Shown: positions 21,776 to 34,190, counted from the stretch's first letter. The stretch: DNA of 64,000 nt from Euglena gracilis (GCA_039621445.1 CP154954.1:4392714-4456713), one strand, 5' to 3'. The notes: generated by a model not told the origin, from the letters alone. Made by a program: numbers and translations.

Positions 21776-22204
21776 CTGAGGGACAGGACGCGGGGAGGCT
21801 GCACGGAGTTGCAGTGCAGTGCCGGCCCCCCTGGAGGGTAAGGGGTTGGCAGTGTGGGTCAGTGGCGCAGACCTGCCCGATGACGGCAGGGCAGTAAGAA
21901 AAGAAAAAAGACAAAAAATACTGTTGGAGCACATTCAATGAAAAATCCACAGGGAAAAAATGGCGCAAAACGGCCTTATTTTGGGTTAAAAAAACGGGTG
22001 GATTTCAGGGATATCCGCACCTTCACCACCATCGGAACGGACGACTGAAAAAAATATTACCTGTTGGATATCAGCCTTTTTCCCCTAAAGACTGCCCTTG
22101 GGCCAAGGGATGGCCAAAGGCTGATCCGTGGGTCGACAGGGTCAAAAATTAAAAAGTCGAAAACACATTTTTCTGACGTTTTGGCACCGGTTTATGATTA
22201 CGGA

Positions 22205-22233
22205 TAATAATAATAATAATAATAATAATAATT
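22205..22233. repeat. (AAT)n microsatellite
   Basis: Nine AAT units in a short AT-rich tract. Confidence 0.9.
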
Positions 22234-22420
22234 TTGCAGTTGACAGTTTGGGCGTCTGTTGGCCCTTGGCCCTGTGGCCCTGGTTGAACTGCCCCAAAGG
22301 AAATCACATGGAACCACTCGAAGCGTTAAAAAAAAAAAAAAGAGACAAAACAAGGTCAATTGAAGACAACGGTTAACTTGCCCCGCGGTGAACAGCACGA
22401 GAGAACTCGCACCGGCGCAC

Positions 22421-22542
22421 CTTTCAGGGCAACGACCAGGTCACGGTAGGGGAGGCGGGTGTTGATGGGGCCCGTACAAGGCGGCTCCTCCTCGTCCTCC
22501 GCCAGGATGCGGTCCTTCGGCGGCAGGGCGTTGCGAAACGAC
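22421..22542 (-). CDS. minus-strand gene (19.3-24.2 kb): exon
   Basis: A 122-nt exon from CCCCCGGCAG to CTGAAAG|GTGCGC. It reads S-F-R-N-A-L-P-P-K-D-R-I-L-A-E-D-E-E-E-P, then PCTGPINTRLPYRDLVVALK. The acidic DEEEP patch and the L-P-Y-R-D-L-V-V-A-L-K helix look like an ordinary cytosolic or nuclear protein. Phase fits both neighbours (62-nt exon at 23080-23141, and 21688-21775). A family D element sits immediately upstream of the acceptor. Confidence 0.75.
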
Positions 22543-22564
22543 CTGCCGGGGGGTGCAACGCATA

Positions 22565-22830
22565 CCATTGCTTACCCCCCCGGGGGAGGGGGGTATTCTT
22601 CCAATTTCAAAAAACCAGTCAGCCACTGTTCAAAAACCAGTCACCCAGTTCCTGCCCTCTCCCCCCCCCGGGGGGGATCAGTCACTTTGGTCACTCGGCC
22701 ATAAATGACCAAATACAAAGGATTTTGGTCAATAAATATTCGCCCCAGGTATCCTGGCCGACACACCCCGGGGACGGGGGGGTCCGGAGCCTAAAAGCAG
22801 TCAGTCACTCCGAAAAAACCAGTCAGTCAC
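22565..22830 (+). repeat. family D CCAGTCAGTCAC elements, two adjacent copies
   Basis: Copy one (22570-22690): CCCCCCGGGGGAGGGGGG, then AAAAACCAGTCAGCCACTG and AAAAACCAGTCACCC. Copy two (22760-22832): AGCAGTCAGTCACTCCG and AAAAAACCAGTCAGTCACCC. Both are in the same orientation as the 5.6-kb copy. Confidence 0.55.
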
Positions 22831-23079
22831 CCGTTCGGGTCGGATGCATCTTGAGCAACGGAATGGTCCAGCTCACAGGCGGTATTTTTTCGAATTCCTT
22901 TTTAAAAACTGAACTTTTTATTTTTGAAATTTTGAATTTTTTGATAAGAGTTGGGCTTTCTTTGAGGGTGCTGGCAGACTGGGCAGCCGAGCAGTGAGTC
23001 GAGGGGGAGAGCGGGGTCCGGGAACAGGCTGCTGGGTGGCTGCCCCCCCAGAGGGTGGGGTCCCTCCAAATGAGGAGAC

Positions 23080-23141
23080 GCCCTGTCCTGGGGCGTCTCC
23101 TGCTCGTGGACGTAGAGGCTCAGCTTGGTACAGCACACGCA
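23080..23141 (-). CDS. minus-strand gene (19.3-24.2 kb): exon
   Basis: Acceptor CACCCTGCAG, then C-V-C-C-T-K-L-S-L-Y-V-H-E-Q-E-T-P-Q-D-R. The donor is taken as GGGC|GTCTCC because it leaves phase 2, which the exon at 22542 completes. The donor lies in a perfect 10-bp hairpin (GGAGACGCCC...GGGCGTCTCC, 23074-23100). The CxCC cluster could bind metal, but one short motif is not enough to say. Confidence 0.55.
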
Positions 23142-24100
23142 CTGCAGGGTGGGGTCGAGGGGAGGAGGGTGGGACCGTCCTGTGGCCAGGTTGCATTAGG
23201 GAGGGACGGCGGAAAAACAGCCGAAAGCCGCACTGCGACATTTCAGGCCATGTACAAATAAAAACACACTACATTACCACACCTTTAGGCATTTATACCT
23301 TTATTTACACTTACATACTACATTTACATGCTGCATTTCATGTCCAAATAAAAGCACACCACATTTACATACATTTTTTCCATTTATACGTTGGTTTACA
23401 TTTAAATACCACATTTACATGCCAAATTTCATGCCTAAATAAAACATACTACACTTACAAACATTTATCCATTTATACATAGGTTTACATTTACGTACCA
23501 CATTTACGCGCTACATTTCATGGCAAAATAAAAACATGCTGCAGGAGCGGGCCGACCTGAAGAGGATTCAGTGTTGCTGGGAAGATACAACAAAAGTTGC
23601 GGAGGGTACCCAAAGCATACACACGCCTTTCCCCTCGGGCCACACCTGCACAATCAGAAAATTGTTGATAAAAAACCCATGCAGGTGCGCAAATGTATAG
23701 CCCCTAACGGGGCCCTTGGTTTGATTACAAAATGCAGGGCTCTCCCATTTCTTGGACAGCACACACATGTTTCAAAAAGCAAAAGGCGTCGAAGCAAAGT
23801 GCTCCAAAAATTTGAAATATGCTTCAAGATGGTCAAAGATGAGAAAGATGAGAAAGCTGAGAAACGTTCAGGCAAAGGAAAATGGTGACCTTTAGGTCGA
23901 TGAATTTTCTGACAAAATAGAAAATTCAAAAAAAAATGAACATGAAAAATGTATAACCGCCCCATGCGGATCTTGAAATTCTGCCCATATTTGGCATTGG
24001 GGAGGAATGGCATTGTGCAATGTGGAATATATGCAACGTGGTTGATTGGTCTGCCACGACACAAGATTGTCGGCCACGGCACGGGTGGAGGTGTTGGCAC

Positions 24101-24193
24101 GGCGGGTGGTGTGGGTGGTGCCGCGGGGACGATGTCTTCTGCCGCTCTTTCTTCCGGCACCACTTCCGCTGCCGCGACTGTTTCGAGAACCCA
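24101..24193 (-). CDS. minus-strand gene (19.3-24.2 kb): exon
   Basis: Acceptor GGTGTTCCCAG, 31 codons in phase 0 (W-V-L-E-T-V-A-A-A-E-V-V-P-E-E-R-A-A-E-D, then IVPAAPPTPPA), donor CCGCC|GTGCCA. Phase agrees with the exon at 23141. A second frame (SRNSRGSGSGAGRKSGRR) is also open, so frame choice is moderate. Confidence 0.5.
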
Positions 24194-25959
24194 CTGGGAA
24201 CACCGCCGGGGGATGTGCACGACCGGGGGGGGGGGACAAGGCACTTCAAATGTGCAAAAAAATAAAATAAAATTTTCGAGATTTTTAGATGTGCACAAAA
24301 TGCACATCATGTGAATTAACATGCTCCCCGACTGTCAACTTGGCCATGGCCCATCCATCCCGACATCAAAGGCAAAATCAGGCCTCGATTTCACCATAGT
24401 GGGGTAGTGTATCGGACTGCTCTGTGCATATAGAAGGCCTAAGAAACACAAATATAAATCGCTCTCATTGCAGAAAAGTCTGAAATTTGAAATTGATAAG
24501 AGTTTTGAAATAACCTTTGGCTGCGAGTCTGCGCCCGTTTGCTGGGGTCTCTGGAAAAAAAAAGCTGTTGCCCTGGAATGCAAATGTGGTTTCATTATGT
24601 CCATCAAAAAAGGCGAAGACTCATGCACACGGCAAATCTGTTGTGACAAACCCCGTTCACCGCTCTCATCATCTGACATTGAGTTACAGGGAAAGAAAGG
24701 AGAAACTGCAAAGACAAGGTCGACTCTCACAAACTATGTGATCAACAAGGGGACCAAGCAGGGGGATAGAAGAAAAACTGTTAACAACAAACAAGCAGAA
24801 TTTGCTTGCCATCATACGAAACATAAAATAAATTATTCACATTTCTTGGAGAGTTTTATGTGACAATTTTTCGAGATTACACATTCAAATAAACTGCCGA
24901 AAACACAACGCTGGGAAAAATTTCAAATACTTGGTATTTAACTCAACTGCCGTAAACCATACATCTTGCAAAAATAAAGTACACCTTGTTTTTAATAGTC
25001 GAACCCTAAAAAAGACTTTGCTTCATAATATGATCTTACTCATCCGCATTGTTCACAGTGCTCCAGGGCTCTTCAAACACCACTCTTTCTGATTCAGCAG
25101 CAACACATAACAACGCCATTGAAAGCTACTGGAAGCACTTTTGGCCTCCAAAAAAAAACACACAATTGAACAGACATATTTTTTTCATGCGCACACGAAT
25201 GTAGCCGCCTCCCCTCCCCCCTAACGTTGCAAGCCAGAAGCTCAAAAATATTAGTGGATTGTCCGGGTGTCCTGGCCAGTACAACGTACAATGGCGCAAG
25301 AAGAAGGGATCGCCGATGATGAGGGCAGGCCAGCTCCTGGAAGGATTAAAGATGTGGGTATTATTGCAGCCTGGTGCGTGGAGTGGTTCAAGCGGACGGA
25401 GTGATGGAGAACCCACAATTTTGAATGGGAGGAAATCACGTGCCCAAATTCTGAAGGCCCGAAGAAAATGTGCCCAAATAAAATTAGCACCGCAAAAAAA
25501 AATTCAAGATGCTTTGCTTCATCATTGTACTGATTTACAAACGTTCAATGATCGTTCGTTTCAAAGATTGCCCAAATATGTGGGTGTCGGGTGTAGCCAC
25601 CAAAAAGATAACGGAAACTTGCAGAGGGGAAGGAGGCATCAACCACAGATGAAGACCGAAGCGGGGAATCAGCAAGGTGCGGGCGAACGGAGTGCAAAAG
25701 GTACACTGGAGCGGATTGTTTTTGACGCCCCAACTACGGACTGCACCGTTGGTCTCATCTGCACTTGACCAGCATACTTGCTGCACACACTTTCTAATGA
25801 AATATATTGGTGAATCCAGAGACGCAGCAGGCGCCTCTCTTCTTGGCTTATGACCACTGATTTGTGGTAAACGACCAGGGGGTGGTCGGACAGGGGGGGG
25901 GGGGCACAAGTAATTGCACCCCTTGAAACGGCCAGGGAATTGGACCCGCGAAGCTTTCC

Positions 25960-26017
25960 GACAGGCAGCGGGCGAAAGGAGGGGCCTCGCTGCTCCTCTA
26001 GGCCCGCGGCTGCGGTC
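25960..26017 (-). CDS. possible short exon, strand uncertain
   Basis: GC-rich segment reading T-A-A-A-G-L-E-E-Q-R-G-P-S-F-R-P-L-P between GGCGCAG and a GTCGGA donor. The plus strand is equally open. Listed because its base composition contrasts with its surroundings. Confidence 0.25.
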
Positions 26018-27084
26018 GCTGCGCCGCGGCCCAAGGGTTAGAGCGGAACGATTGCGGGGCTGCGATGGGGGGTAATGGGTCCGTCCTGGCGAAGGGTGCC
26101 ATCGGGGGGGCATAATGCTGCGAGAGCAGAAGGCATCCCTGATCGTCTGGGCCCAACCACGCCGTTGGGGGACCAAGGCTGGAAAAAGGTGAGCTCCAGC
26201 TGAAGCGACAAATGGCAAATTTTTTTTGGATTTTGACTTTTTTGAAACAATTCTGGTGTCTCACCAGCCAGGGGTAGGGAGGAACAGACCTTGCAGCTGT
26301 GGTGACCAATGATCCCCCAAACAATTAAGCAAATACAGAAAAAAAAGTTAATGGTATAAACAGACAGGTCAGCAGGCAGTTCGGCTGGAACCCACTCACT
26401 CACCTCTGAACGAAGTCAAAAACTCACATCCCACACCAAGAAAAGGAAATGCAACAGTTACGGAACGACAGCCAAACCTCTTTTAAAGTCCCCCAAGGGA
26501 CCCCGGGGGGGCCCGTAAAAATTGGGCCATTATTAAAAACATTTCTCACAAAAAAGTTAAAAACCTACACCCAGGCCTCCGTCCTGGGACCTCCCCCCGG
26601 GAGGTCCCCTGGGGGGGGGTCCGGCTGAGCCCCCCCCCCCCCTGGGGGGCCCCCTGGAGGGGAGTGAGGATACTTTTTGAATTTTTGACAAAGGTGCTAT
26701 TTTTGGCATTTTTGGCATTTTTCGCAATTTTGGCCATTTTCGAGGGAAAATGGGTGGATCACCCGGGACCCCTCCCCGGGGGCGGCCCCCCCCCCCAGAG
26801 GGTAGGTGGGTGGGGGGGGGGGGGCCTTAAAAAACCCCTGCCCCAGAGGTGGGGTAGGCCCGAAAATGAAAACTGGCTGGGCGAAGGCGCCGGAAATTTT
26901 TGGGAATTTTTTGAGACTTTTTGGCAAATGTTCATAATGAAGGAATAAGCAAACTCGAGGACATTTGTGTGACCATTCTTGTGATAGAATTATGCCTCCT
27001 TTTTCTCAATTTGGGCCACACATGAGAACATACCTTTAATGTCATTGTGTCACCATGGTGCCTTGCCAACATAAACAAATTCAA

Positions 27085-27220
27085 GAGTGGCCTCCCCTGA
27101 CTGACTGACTGGTTCTTAGGAAAAAGTGACTGACTGGTTTTTTCAGAGTGGAAAATGACCCCCCCCCCCCCTGGCCCGAGACCAACCCACACACCCAACC
27201 CCCCTCGTGGGGGGGAGTCT
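27085..27220 (-). repeat. family D element, inverted copy
   Basis: GACTGACTGACTGGTTCTT and GTGACTGACTGGTTTTTTC followed by a C-run and CCCCCCTCGTGGGGGGG. It is the inverse orientation of the 5.6, 22.6 and 36-kb copies. Confidence 0.55.
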
Positions 27221-27343
27221 TCTGAATTATAATGAAATCTGCCGGCAGCCACTCGAGTGCGCGTGCCGCACAAGTCCCGGCGCCCACACTCCGCGGTCTC
27301 GACCCCAGCCAGCCGGTGTGGCGGCGGCGGAGCCCCGCGGCCG

Positions 27344-27466
27344 TCAAAAAGGGCGGGCGGGCAGCCGCTGTGCGGCGGCCGCGGCCCACGCCGGCAGTCG
27401 CTGCCCCACGAACTTGGCGAGGCGGTCCGCCGGGGCTGCCGTGGCCTCTGCGAGGCGAGGGCGACC
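27344..27466 (-). CDS. exon, possibly terminal, on the minus strand
   Basis: After CCATCTCAG the frame reads G-R-P-R-L-A-E-A-T-A-A-P-A-D-R-L-A-K-F-V, then GQRLPAWAAAAAQRLPARPF and TGA at 27346-27344. A GTGGGC donor at 27389 would instead end the exon after GQRLPA. Frames on both strands are open because the segment is about 75% GC. This one is chosen for its regular helical composition. It could be the end of the PH-domain gene upstream. Confidence 0.4.
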   Translation of the reverse strand, partial: GRPRLAEATAAPADRLAKFVGQRLPAWAAAAAQRLPARPF

Positions 27467-27529
27467 CTGAGATGGGCTGTGGCATTTTGAACTGGCTTTA
27501 GGTGCTAACAACGCAGGGCACTAATCGCC

Positions 27530-29280
27530 CCCCCCCAAAAAAAACATTATTCAAATTTTGATGACATTTTTTATTTGTATCAATTCAAAAAAAATGAAAT
27601 TGACTGTTAATTATTCAAAAAAAAATATTATAAATAACTATCAATTTTTTTAAAATAATTATCCGCTGAAAAAAAAGCATGGAAGAGGGAAATGTCATAA
27701 CTGTCGTTCATTATTCTGGTCAATTCGCTGTTAGAGACGATGATGCGGCAAAACAGGCATTTCTCCTCCAGAAGAGTGTTACCTCCCGCCAACACTTTTT
27801 TAATCGACCATTTTGTTCAAATTTAAGCAACCCCAAATTCAAGCAACCCTTCGGGCCGATTGGCTCACACCTAAATTAAGGCAACTTGTTGCTGAGATTT
27901 TGGGGCTATAAGAAGCGGATTCACATTCACATTCACATTCACATTTCATTCAGGTGCCTGTCCAACCCCTGAGGAAAGGGGGGGGGGGAATATCAAGGTC
28001 ATCCAGCTGCCACCTGAGAACAGCCCAAATCCAGCTTGGTTGGACTTTTTTGGCCAAAAATTTGAGGTGAAAACCCAGAAAAAGTAACAAAACAGCCATT
28101 TTTTTCAAGTGCCGAACTTTTTTCGGTAGGATTCAACTACATTTCAGCGCTATTTCAGCCCATTTTGTTGCCAAAATTGGTTGCTTTTGAGGGATTTTGG
28201 TTGCCCATGGTTGCCAACCCACAGGGGGGGGGGGATTATTAGGATTCTGAAGCAATTGGTTTTCCGAGTTACAGACAATAATGCTCAGCAGCTATAAGTT
28301 GGCTTGGTTTGTTAACTGGCAGATTGAACAAGCTAGAATATAGTCACCTCCACAAAAAAAATGCAACATAAACTGATTGATATGACCGTGTTGTGCACTT
28401 GAATTTCAAAGGGCAGCAAACGTCCGCGCTTCAAGCCCCTGGGAGGGGGTTCTGTGGCTGGCTCCGCAAGTTTTCCGTTTGGCGATGAGGACACGTCCAC
28501 CACAGGGCGGATGCAAACCTGAGACACTGGCCTGAGAGAATCACATTCCCGTTCCCATTGACTGCACCCCCCTACAATATGCTTTCCCCCCAATATTTTC
28601 CTGAATGTGCTTCCTTTTTGCCTGGTGGGTTTGTGGCATCCAGCCAAAAATGAAACCTGTTTTTAGAAGGAATTGTTTCCCCAAGTTTTTTTTTTTGGAG
28701 AAACCATAAAACACATGTCCCAAAACTCCAAATTTTGCATCTCTCCTTCATCAATTAAAAATAATGAGAGAATGGTGGTTTGTGGTGCTTTTCCCCCAGT
28801 TGCCCCCTGACCATACCATTTGCTCCCGAACCCCCCCCCCCCACCCTGGGTTTGGGGATGACTGGTTTTCGAAGCGACTGATTCGCTGGTTCTTGGGTTC
28901 GCGCCCAAATATTTTCAGCTGGGAGCTGTTGGCTAAAAAAAGGTGCTTGTTGGCTGGACCCCGGGGGTAGAATGGGGCGCGGCTTACCAAGCAAGGTTCT
29001 TTTTGTGTCCGGGGTCACTGTCCAGTCAAAAACCTGCCTTATCCTGACTATTTTTTATCGTGACTGTCCAGTAAAAAAACTAGTCACGATAAGGCAAATA
29101 TTGGCTTGTTATTGACGTGTTGGCTATGCCATAAACAAATGGAAAAAAATAAGATGTACAATTATAACATATTTCACACAGCGAGAATGGAAAGGGAGAA
29201 AAAGACAACAAGGAAAGCCCGCACACCATGCGAGGGTGGTGGTCCATCTGCAGCTGATTCTGGCAACAGGCATCCGCCGC
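27530..29280. other. noncoding, AT-rich interval
   Basis: AT-rich tracts (27536-27680), a CATTCA run near 27920, G-runs, and short inverted G/C tracts. No exon with convincing splice sites was found on either strand. Confidence 0.35.
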
Positions 29281-29286
29281 GGACCA

Positions 29287-29510
<224 letters not shown>

Positions 29511-29542
29511 CACTCAATCCCATCACCACTCCATCCCGTCAT

Positions 29543-30080
29543 CAGGCTTTTGCTTAAGGAACCACCAGGGGGGCCACTAGCTATCCATTATAATAACAAG
29601 AGCCACCCTCCTTTCACCTCCTGGCAGGGGGTTCCAGGGTTCCCACACACTGTAAAAAAATTCCAGGGGCGCTGCGCCGAGGTGAAAATGAGGATTTTAA
29701 TGAGTATTTTGCTCATGTTGTTCCAAAAAAAAATGAAGACCACCTCACCAAACAGCAAGCACTGAAGCTTTGAAAATGAACATGAATGGCACCTGCATGT
29801 CCAGTCCAAGCAAATTGTCCTCCAGGTCACCACTGAACATCAATAAAGCGGCAGCACGTCGCGTTTCATTGCACAACGTGGAACGCAACTTGGTATCATA
29901 ATAGCGCGACAAACTACAAAAAAATTATTCCTGGGCAAAATATTTTATGCAAAAAAAAATGCAAAAAATGCAAGTTTCGGAAAAACTTGATTATGCAAAA
30001 AAAATTGCAAATTATGCAAGTTGCATATCCCCCACCCGGGAAATGGGGGTACTGCAAACCCTTGAGCAACAGTCTGGTCC
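29543..30080. mobile_element. family A element, rearranged copy
   Basis: Left end CAGGCTTTTGCTTAAGG at 29543 and a decayed right end CCCTTGAGCAACAGTCTG at 30059-30076. The left half keeps the family core (CAGGGGCGCTGCGCCGAGG, AATGAGGATTTTAATGAG, TTGTTCCAAAAA). No target duplication is visible, and the middle holds AT-rich TATGCAAAAAAAATGC repeats, so it was probably disrupted by later insertion. Confidence 0.55.
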
Positions 30081-30983
30081 ACACTCAACCCCATCAGCCA
30101 AACCACCACAATAACAAAGCGTGCCAAATGGATAAGAAAATGAAATTTTCTTATCCAAAAAGGATATGAAAAAACATGCACAACCATACAGAGGGCGATA
30201 AGTTTCGATGCAGACGCCTGCATGTGGGGGAAGGGTCCTCCAGATCTGTTAGGATAGGATGGGGTGGGGATCTATGCTGCCATGGACTGCAGAACAGAAC
30301 AGCATGTCATGGGTCCACGCATGAAACCATCAGACAGGGTCAGTCAAACACCCCTGGAGGAAGGGGGGAAAGCATCTCAATATCACTCCTGCCTGGAACA
30401 AAAATAAGTAATCTCATTCTCCTTCTGCGACGAGTAATACACCAAAAGGGGGGAATGGCACGTTTCCAACCCCAGGATCATATACCAAGTCGGACCCCGA
30501 GAAAAAGAAGAAATCAAAGGTACTCAAGGGTATTCATTGGTAACAGAAATAAATTAATTTTTAAAAACCAAGTAGGACAAATAATTACCGTGGTGGGGAG
30601 GATCTGACCGGGAACAATTGCCGTTGGGAAAAAATCCAATCCTGGAAGCCTGCTTGAATTGGGTGTGAATGTGGAAAATCAGCAGAATGCATATTTGAAA
30701 AAATACTGAGGATTACCCAAATCAAGTATTCAAAACTTGAGGAAATACCAAACTTCAAAGACGAAAACAAACTAAAGAACACACATTTTTCAGTTTGGAT
30801 GATCAATGTATCTTCTGACAGGCGTTTTGGAGCATTCCAAGGATTCCCGCGAAGCGCCAAAGAAAAAAAAAAGCGTTTTAAAATTTTCCTGGCCGGATCC
30901 TTAAAACCCTTAGCAAAATATCGTACAGAGATCTTCCCAAAGCATTATTTTTTGTTCGAGCCCCCCACCCCCCGGTATCACAC

Positions 30984-31119
30984 CGTCGATGGATGGGTAG
31001 AGGCCACTGGGGTTAACGGTGGGGGCGGGCAGCGTCGAGGCCCCGGGGAGGTGTTGGGCACTGGTCAGCACAGCCACCCACCGGCGCTGCTCCTCCTGCG
31101 GCCCCAGCACAGGGGTCAG
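30984..31119 (-). CDS. PH-domain protein: exon with the C-terminal helix of the domain
   Basis: From TATGCCGCAG to GACG|GTGTGA. It reads L-T-P-V-L-G-P-Q-E-E-Q-R-R-W-V-A-V-L-T-S, then AQHLPGASTLPAPTVNPS. E-E-x-x-x-W-V-x-x-L is the invariant-Trp helix that closes pleckstrin homology domains, which follows the strands in the exons at 33143-33241 and 32653-32854. The strands between (beta5-7) are not accounted for and the phase does not join directly, so one exon between 32.65 and 31.12 kb is missing from this model. Confidence 0.65.
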
Positions 31120-32652
31120 CTGCGGCATAAACCCCCCTAATAGAAGCCCGGCACGGCAAGCGCAGGGTCCAAATAAAAAAGCAATCCGCGATAAGTGCAG
31201 CCGTGCTTCCAGCAGCTGCTGGCTTCGGACCAGCCCCGCTACAACGCGCGGGACAGCGCAGGAGACACCACAGCGGCACGGGGGGGGGGGGGGCACAACT
31301 CACTGAATGCGACTGGGAACGGGGAATTTCGGAAACTGCCCGGCCGAAAAACAAAAGATGCAAGCTAGCAGCCGAGGCCCAGGTTTATTAGTGGATCCCC
31401 CTAGGTGGGTCATACAGGATTTTCAGACGTCAGAAATGGAAGCAGAAGTATAAATCATGTAATAGAGCCCCCCCCCCCCCCGGAGGGAGGTATTGGGAAC
31501 CCTTAACAAGGTGTTATTGGACCGTTTGGCACCCAAAAAACAAGCAAAAGTATAAATCCAGGTGGAATAAATCTTCTCGGCAAAAACTCTGAGGTGAACA
31601 TTCAAAAACCCCACCAAAAAACGCCATTATTGGCCATGTTTGACCCCCTTTTCAATTTTTTTTTCGGTGCAGCCTACCAGGCTGCAAAACCTTGGTTTTC
31701 AATCGACTCTCCGCAGGGGGTCAGCAGAGAGCTGCTGGCTGGGGGGGAAAAGCTGCTGGCTGCCAGACCACTGTGATGTCCAGCTTCCTGGCATGGAGGC
31801 AATGCACTGCCCAAAAGTGTCGCGGGCCATACATATATAATAAATGAAAGGAAAAGTTTGTTTAAAGATTATTCCGTTAGCGAGAGGAGGGTATAAATAT
31901 AAAGAAAATGCTGCCAGCATGGAAAATCAACATGTAGTGCACATACGTTTAAACTCACCCCAACTCAAATGCTTCCGCACCCGTGTGTCTGATTGTGACA
32001 ATTCATGACTTGTGTGCTGTGGTCCAAAATCCTTCTGTCGATAGAACGACAGTGTGGTTTTCAAACAGCCATTCCTGTCACATAACAGAATAGTGGAAAT
32101 GCAGGAACTGAGGCAACACCAGGGAGTCGGCCCGCAACTCAAACCGGCGCTTTACTTTGGGACCTGACAGGACAACAATTGATGATCAGAGAAATGCTGG
32201 GAAGAAGCCCCCCCCCAAAAAACCAAGATTGCGAAAAGAGTCCCCTGAAAGGCACCGGACGTTCTTCAAAAGCAACATGTGGTGATCCATTTTGTGTGGA
32301 AACAACCAATTGCCTGGAAATTGACTTGAAATTATAAAAATAATTGCATAATTGCATGAAAATTACATTTTGTGTCAAAAAAACAACAAACAACAAACAA
32401 ACAAACAACAAACAGGCGAACGAAAGATTTGTTCACTAAAAAAAAAAGAAATTTGAATTACGTATCGTAATGAGATACAACCATTTGAATGCCACAAAAA
32501 ATATGCCACAAACTCACATTCAACAAAAATGCGTCAGAGATCGGTGTGCCAAGCGGGTGAAGACAGAACAATAGCAAGATAGCAAGTAGAAGGTAAGAAC
32601 AACATAAATGCTCACTGAAAGGCTTCTGAAAACTTGCCCAGGGTACGGCTAC

Positions 32653-32854
32653 CTTCAATGGTAATGCCCATCGGTGGGACGGCGTAGACAAAGGCCCCTT
32701 GGAGGGGAATGCTGCCACGGGGGGTCGGGCTGTTCTCGGCGAAATACACCAGACAGCCGTCGTGCTGCGTGGCACGAAGCAACGTGACAGTGCCATGGTG
32801 TGCTGTGTCGCCGCTCAGGGATTGCCCCAAGAAGATGCAGTCATTGCTGGGGGC
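32653..32854 (-). CDS. PH-domain protein: exon with central strands
   Basis: A 202-nt exon that joins in phase after LE of the first exon (acceptor CCTACCGAG). It reads A-P-S-N-D-C-I-F-L-G-Q-S-L-S-G-D-T, then TLLRATQHDGCLVYFAEN, then PRGSIPLQGAFVYAV, ending GAAG|GTAGCC. L-V-Y-F...P-R-G-S-I-P-L is the typical beta3-beta4 signature of PH domains, which bind phosphoinositides or proteins at membranes. The insert before it is longer than in minimal PH domains. Confidence 0.75.
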
Positions 32855-32993
32855 CTCGGTAGGCTAAATGAGGTCTAGCAAGTCCATTTTTTTCCAGTGT
32901 CAAGCAAAATGGGTAGCCAGTGGACCAACCCCACACCCGCAGTCCTCAAGCAATGGCCTGGCCCACTCCGACAAATACAACTCAACACACACC

Positions 32994-33085
32994 GCACACA
33001 CACACACACACACACAGGCACATTCACAAGCACATGCACACATACACAACTCAACGCACAAACACACACACACACACACACAAGC
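32994..33085. repeat. interrupted (CA)n microsatellite
   Basis: CA runs with GGCA, TTCACAAG and AACTCAACG interruptions over about 90 bp, in the first intron of the PH-domain gene. Confidence 0.85.
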
Positions 33086-33142
33086 ACCAGAAAATAGCGC
33101 AACACAGCACAGGGATAGGAAGAAAGGCAATGCCCGCCACAC

Positions 33143-33241
33143 CTCCAGGCGGAAGAAGCGGCGGCGCCACCCATCGAGGACGGAGGCCCCCTTCTTCCAC
33201 AAGAAACCCTCCAGCCACACGGCGGGGGCCTCGGCTGCCAT
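33143..33241 (-). CDS. PH-domain protein: first exon
   Basis: ATG at 33241-33239 opens MAAEAPAVWLEGFLWKKG, then ASVLDGWRRRFFRLE and the donor GAG|GTGTGG. V-x-L-E-G-F-L-x-K-K-G...W-x-x-R-F-F-x-L is the beta1-beta2 signature of a pleckstrin homology domain. The domain is at the extreme N-terminus, as in many phosphoinositide-binding adaptors. The frame stays open 5' of the ATG to a CTCCCGCAG, so an upstream exon is possible. What follows the PH domain is unknown; the chain at 24.2-19.3 kb is on the same strand and could be its continuation. Confidence 0.72.
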
Positions 33242-33599
33242 CGAGAAGGGGAGGGCAGGGGACTGCGGGAGGGAAGGGCGGCTCTGACCGCCGCATCCCG
33301 GGTGCCCACCCCCCCTCGCCGTCGAGGTCTGCAGCGAAAACGAAACGAAAGTGCGTGGGATTATCAAAGCGATTTTGCCGTTCGGAAGTGGTACCACCGC
33401 CTCAAATGAGGCCCAATGTTGCAGAGAGGACGCAGAAAGGCTTATGAGATGCTTTCCCATGTGCACCGAGCCAGAGAGGATTTTTCGAAAATTATGGTGG
33501 AAATGCTTGTTTTATGGACTCAATCATTGTCGTTTCATCTGCAGAAAGGGGGTGAACACTGCATGCATTTCAAAAGAGCGCCGCAACACACATATTTTT

Positions 33600-33672
33600 A
33601 ATTTTTTATTATTATTTATTTATTTTTTATTTTTTAATTTTAATATTATTTATTATTTATTATGATATTATA
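33600..33672. repeat. (TTTA)-type AT-rich tract
   Basis: About 70 bp of TTTATTATTTATTTATTTTT-like sequence. Confidence 0.8.
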
Positions 33673-33914
33673 TGTTCACCCCGGGACTCACAGATCGCAC
33701 ACACGCCAAGCGAATGAAATTGGCTGACAGAAACAAAATGGGACAGAGTATCAAGACTCCTGTGGGGGAGGGGGCGGTTTGACTCTGATCTTGGTTCAAT
33801 CACGCAGCCAGCTCGATGTTTAATGCGTGAGAGCCCGTTTGATCAGAGCTGTATAATTGTGAAGCTTTATCAATATTGGGGGGGGGGCATAATCTGTGTT
33901 GCGCTATTTTGTGG

Positions 33915-34190
33915 TGCTTGTGTGTGTGAGTGTATTGTTGTTGTTGTTGTTGTTTGTATATGTGTGTATGTACCTGTGCCTGTGCGTGTGTGTGTGTGTG
34001 TGTGTTGCTTGTGTATGCGTGCATGTACCTGTGTGTGGATGTGTGTTGTTTGTAATGTGTATGTGAATGTGTGTGTGTGTGTGTGTTTGTTGTTGGTGGA
34101 TGTGTGTGTATGTGTCTGTGTGTGTATGTATGTGTACCTGTGTGCCTGTGAGCATGTGTATGTGTGTGTGTGTGTGTGTGTACCTACCCC
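33915..34190. repeat. imperfect (GT)n tract
   Basis: GT-rich repeats with GTACCTGTG, TTGTTGTT and GCATGT interruptions, ending at the family E element. Confidence 0.85.
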
